DNA of 64,000 nt, from positions 103,778 through 167,777 of the forward strand of contig CAWGZX010000008.1 in the NCBI GenBank assembly GCA_963827135.1, written 5' to 3'. Below are positions 60,401 to 64,000 of the stretch, piece by piece; positions within the stretch are counted from its first letter, which is position 1, and every line of letters begins with the position of its first letter. This DNA comes from JAJRAN01 sp963827135. GTDB lineage: Archaea > Thermoplasmatota > Thermoplasmata > Methanomassiliicoccales > UBA472. The position numbers and the translations under genes are program-made. Below the pieces are notes generated by a model. That model was not told the origin of the DNA. It saw nothing but the letters and a program-made list of their open reading frames with translations, and did no database searches.

Positions 60401-63400
60401 CCGGACTCGGACGTGGTGTACGGGTTGAGATCAGATACCGAGAAGGCACCGGTGGGCACCGCAGCGGTCTTGTAGAAGGCACCGTTGACGGGTGCGGAGA
60501 TGCTGACGACTGGGGCGGTGTTGTCGACGGTGTGGGGGGTCACCGAGGCTGAGCCGACATTGCCAGCTCCGTCGGTGGCGGTGACGGTGTAGGTCTGAGC
60601 TCCCTCGACATCGGACCAGCCGGACTCGGACGTGGTGTACGGGTTGAGATCAGATACCGAGAAGGCACCGGTGGGCACCGCAGCGGTCTTGTAGAAGGCA
60701 CCGTTGACGGGTGCGGAGATGCTGACGACTGGGGCGGTGTTGTCGACGGTGTAGAGGTCACCGAGGCTGAGCCGACATTGCCAGCTCCGTCGGTGGCGGT
60801 GACGGTGTAGGTCTGAGCTCCCTCGACATCGGACCAGCCGGACTCGGACGTGGTGTACGGGTTGAGATCAGATACCGAGAAGGCACCGGTGGGCACCGCA
60901 GCGGTCTTGTAGAAGGCACCGTTGACGGGTGCGGAGATGCTGACGACTGGGGCGGTGTTGTCGACGGTGTAGGTCACCGAGGCTGAGCCGACATTGCCAG
61001 CTCCGTCGGTGGCGGTGACGGTGTAGGTCTGAGCTCCTCGACATCGGACCAGCCGGACTCGGACGTGGTGTACGGGTTGAGATCGGATCCGAGAAGGCAC
61101 CGGTGGGCACCGCAGCGGTCTTGTAGAAGGCACCGTTGACGGGTGCGGAGATGCTGACGACTGGGGCGGTGTTGTCGACAGGTGTAGGTCACCGAGGCTG
61201 AGCCGGGCATTGCCAGCTCCGTCGGTGGCGGTGACGGTGTAGGTCTGAGCTCCCTCGACATCGGACCAGCCGGACTCGGACGTGGTGTACGGGTTGAGAT
61301 AGCAGATACCGAGAAGGCACCGGGGTGGGCACCGCAGCGGTCTTGTAGAAGGCACCGTTGACGGGGGTGCGGAGATGCTGACGACTGGGGCGGTGTTGTC
61401 GACGGGTGTAAGGTCACCGAGGCTGAGCCGACATTGCCAGCTCCGTCGGTGGCGGTGACGGTGTAGGGGTCTGAGCTCCCCCTCGACGTCGGACCAGCCG
61501 GACTCGGACGTGGTGTACGGGTTGAGATAGCAGATACCGAGAAGGCACCGGTGGGCACCGCAGCGGTCTTGTAGAAGGCACCGTTGACGGGTGCGGAGAT
61601 GCTGACGACTGGGGCGGTGTTGTCGACGGTGTAGGTCACCGAGGCTGAGCCGACATTGCCAGCTCCGTCGGTGGCGGTGACGGTGTAGGTCTGAGCTCCC
61701 TGACATCGGACCAGCCGGACTCGGACGTGGTGTACGGGTTGAGATCAGATACCGAGAAGGCACCGGTGGGCACCGCAGCGGTCTTGTAGAAGGCACCGTT
61801 GACGGGTGCCGCGGAGATGCTGACGACTGGGGCGGTGTTGTCGACGGTGTAGGTCACCGAGGCTGAGCCGACATTGCCAGCTCCGTCGGTGGCGGTGACG
61901 GTGTAGGTCTGAGCTCCCTCGACATCGGACCAGCCGGACTCGGACGTGGTGTACGGGTTGAGATCAGATACCGAGAAGGCACCGGTGGGCACCGCAGCGG
62001 TCTTGTAGAAGGCACCGTTGACGGGTGCGGAGATGCTGACCGACTGGGGCGGTGTTGTCGACGGTGTAGGTCACCGAGGCTGAGCCGACATTGCCAGCTC
62101 CGTCGGTGGCGGTGACGGTGTAGGTCTGAGCTCCCTCGACATCGGACCAGCCGGACTCGGACGTGGTGTACGGGTTGAGATCAGATACCGAGAAGGCACC
62201 GGTGGGCACCGCAGCGGTCTTGTAGAAGGCACCGTTGACGGGTGCGGAGATGCTGACGACTGGGGCGGTGTTGTCGACGGTGTAGGTCACCGAGGCTGAG
62301 CCGACATTGCCAGCTCCGTCAAGATGGTTGGCGGTGACGGTGTAGGTCTGAGCTCCCTCGACATCGGACCAGCCGGACTCGGACGTGGTGTACGGGTTGA
62401 GATCAGATACCGAGAAGGCACCGGTGGGCACCGCAGCGGTCTTGTAGAAGGCACCGTTGACGGGTGCGGAGATGCTGACGACTGGGGCGGTGTTGTCGAC
62501 GGTGTAGGTCACCGAGGCTGAGCCGACATTGCCAGCTCCGTCGGTGGCGGTGACGGTGTAGGTCTGAGCTCCCTCGACGTCGGACCAGCCGGACTCGGAC
62601 GTGGTGTACGGGTTGAGATCAGATACCGGGGGACCGGTGGGCACCGCAGCGGTCTTGTAGAAGGCACCGTTGACGGGTGCGGAGATGCTGACGACTGGGG
62701 CGGTGTTGTCGACGGTGTAGGTCACCGAGGCTGAGCCGACATTGCCAGCTCCGTCGGTGGCGGTGACGGTGTAGGTCTGAGCTCCCTCGACATCGGACCA
62801 GCCGGACTCGGACGTGGTGTACGGGTTGAGATCAGATACCGAGAAGGCACCGGTGGGCACCGCAGCGGTCTTGTAGAAGGCACCGTTGACGGGTGCGGAG
62901 ATGCTGACGACTGGGGCGGTGTTGTCGACGGTGTAGGTCACCGAGGCTGAGCCGACATTGCCAGCTCCGTCGGTGGCGGTGACGGTGTAGGTCTGAGCTC
63001 CCTCGACATCGGACCAGCCGGACTCGGACGTGGTGTACAGGGTTGAGATCAGATACCGAGAAGGCACCGGTGGGCACCGCAGCGGTCTTGTAGAAGGCAC
63101 CGTTGACGGGTGCGGAGATGCTGACGACTGGGGCGGTGTTGTCGACGGTGTAGGTCACCGAGGCTGAGCCGACATTGCCAGCTCCGTCGGTGGCGGTGAC
63201 GGTGTAGGTCTAGACTTGCCTCGACATCGGACCAGCCGGACTCGGACGTGGTGTACGGGTTGAGATCAGATACCGAGAAGGCACCGGTGGGCACCGCAGC
63301 GGTCTTGTAGAAGGCACCGTTGACGGGTGCGGAGATGCTGACGACTGGGGCGGTGTTGTCGACGGTGTAGGTCACCGAGGCTGAGCCGACATTGCCAGCT

Positions 63401-64000
63401 CCGTCGGTGGCGGTGACGGTGTAGGTCTGAGCTCCCTCGACATCGGACCAGCCGGACTCGGACGTGGTGTACGGGTTGAGATCAGATACCGAGAAGGCAC
63501 CGGTGGGCACCGCAGCGGTCTTGTAGAAGGCACCGTTGACGGGTGCGGAGATGCTGACGACTGGGGCGGTGTTGTCGACGGTGTAGGTCACCGAGGCTGA
63601 GCCGACATTGCCAGCTCCGTCGGTGGCGGTGACGGTGTAGGTCTGAGCTCCCTCGACATCGGACCAGCCGGACTCGGACGTGGTGTACGGGTTGAGATCA
63701 GATACCGAGAAGGCACCGGTGGGCACCGCAGCGGTCTTGTAGAAGGCACCGTTGACGGGTGCGGAGATGCTGAACGACTGGGGCGGTGTTGTCGACGGTG
63801 TAGGTCACCGAGGCTGAGCCGACATTGCCAGCTCCGTCGGTGGCGGTGACGGTGTAGGTCTGAGCTCCCTCGACATCGGACCAGCCGGACTCGGACGTGG
63901 TGTACGGGTTGAGATCAGATACCGAGAAGGCACCGGTGGGCACCGCAGCGGTCTTGTAGAAGGCACCGTTGACGGGTGCGGAGATGCTGACGACTGGGGC
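54460..64000 (-). CDS. Giant surface protein: Ig-like repeat array and C-terminal domains (partial, frame broken)
   Basis: The gene enters from the right window edge and ends at 54460. From N to C in this window it has about 37 copies of a 72-residue Ig-like repeat (YTVDNTAPVVSISAPVNGAF start, DGAGNVGSASVT end) and one divergent Ig domain (about 55750-56000). A divergent InlB-type B-repeat follows (SGWTFTGWSANV, TMNADTTVTASFTQ), then an invasin-like Ig domain (NSLGNATTTILLNI). The end is a beta-rich domain starting GSFVTGGGWIWDGGEKGSFG, like post-COAP-1 modules of surface proteins. No membrane anchor is seen at the C-terminus. One extra base near 55131 and many repeat indels split the frame; I read it as one gene, probably an adhesin or surface-layer stalk. 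Confidence 0.75.
55967..64000 (-). repeat. Tandem array of ~37 near-identical 216-base repeats
   Basis: Using gctgacgactggggcggtg as marker, first at 55967 and last at 63985, successive copies are 215-217 bases apart in the cleaner parts (for example 56612, 56828, 57044, 57260). That gives 37 units plus a partial one. The unit is 72 codons, so it stays in frame. Base changes between units are very few and mainly silent (agatcagat against agatcggat; cgacatcgg against cgacgtcgg). The array continues beyond the window. Confidence 0.95.

Noticed and set aside
55967..64000. CRISPR array
   Set aside because: The repeats are 216 bases, directly adjacent without spacers, and encode an in-frame Ig-like domain.

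Overview
This is archaeal DNA, fairly G+C-rich in its coding parts. The evidence is a set of archaeal-type genes: aIF2-gamma, aIF5B, ribosomal proteins S6e, L7Ae, S28e and L24e, TATA-binding protein, archaeal prolyl- and glutamyl-tRNA synthetases, CTP-dependent riboflavin kinase, pantoate kinase and TrmI. Many genes also have TATA-like boxes about 25 bases before a start codon, often with little or no leader. A methanogenesis marker 8 gene (24.6 kb) points to a methanogen or a relative. My best guess, by inference only, is a Thermoplasmatota archaeon near Methanomassiliicoccales.

Layout. 0-14.7 kb is mostly housekeeping: the two glycine dehydrogenase subunits, an ornithine cyclodeaminase/alanine dehydrogenase family enzyme, thymidylate kinase, a CoA block (CoaBC and pantoate kinase), HerA ATPase with a DUF357 protein, a CobW-type GTPase divergent from an aquaporin, PRPP synthetase and ProRS. 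15.0-18.3 kb is A+T-richer and gene-poor, with a near-perfect 18-base direct repeat and two small genes whose products carry lysine-rich histone-H1-like tails. 18.4-27.4 kb holds TrmI, MarC, the overlapping purS-purL-purQ unit, riboflavin kinase, marker 8 and the S6e/aIF2-gamma/PIN operon. 27.6-31.7 kb holds surface proteins, including three tandem paralogues with a C-terminal zinc ribbon.

31.9-36.5 kb is the most unusual block. A TetR-type regulator faces a same-strand run of a 22-residue small gene, DUF6325, SHOCT, a protein resembling the sulfinate desulfinase DszB with its Cys-His-Arg catalytic residues in place, a two-domain rhodanese and a VIT-like membrane protein. The run contains a perfect 16-base palindrome and ends in a hairpin plus T-run. 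I read it as a regulated desulfination/sulfur-transfer cassette.

36.7-54.4 kb carries polyphosphate kinase 2, a two-subunit ABC exporter with a coupled third gene, TBP, KatG, an integrase remnant, the L7Ae-S28e-L24e-Ndk-aIF5B run, a HEPN-like pair, a HemN-like radical SAM protein, a TIM-barrel isomerase and GltX. 54.5-64 kb is the C-terminal part of a giant surface protein with about 37 nearly identical 216-base (72-residue) Ig-like repeats, open at the window edge.

Single-base frameshifts break several otherwise intact genes (near 17377, 33459, 38205 and 55131) and many repeat units. The simplest explanation is residual long-read assembly error, so these genes should not be taken as dead without checking the reads.
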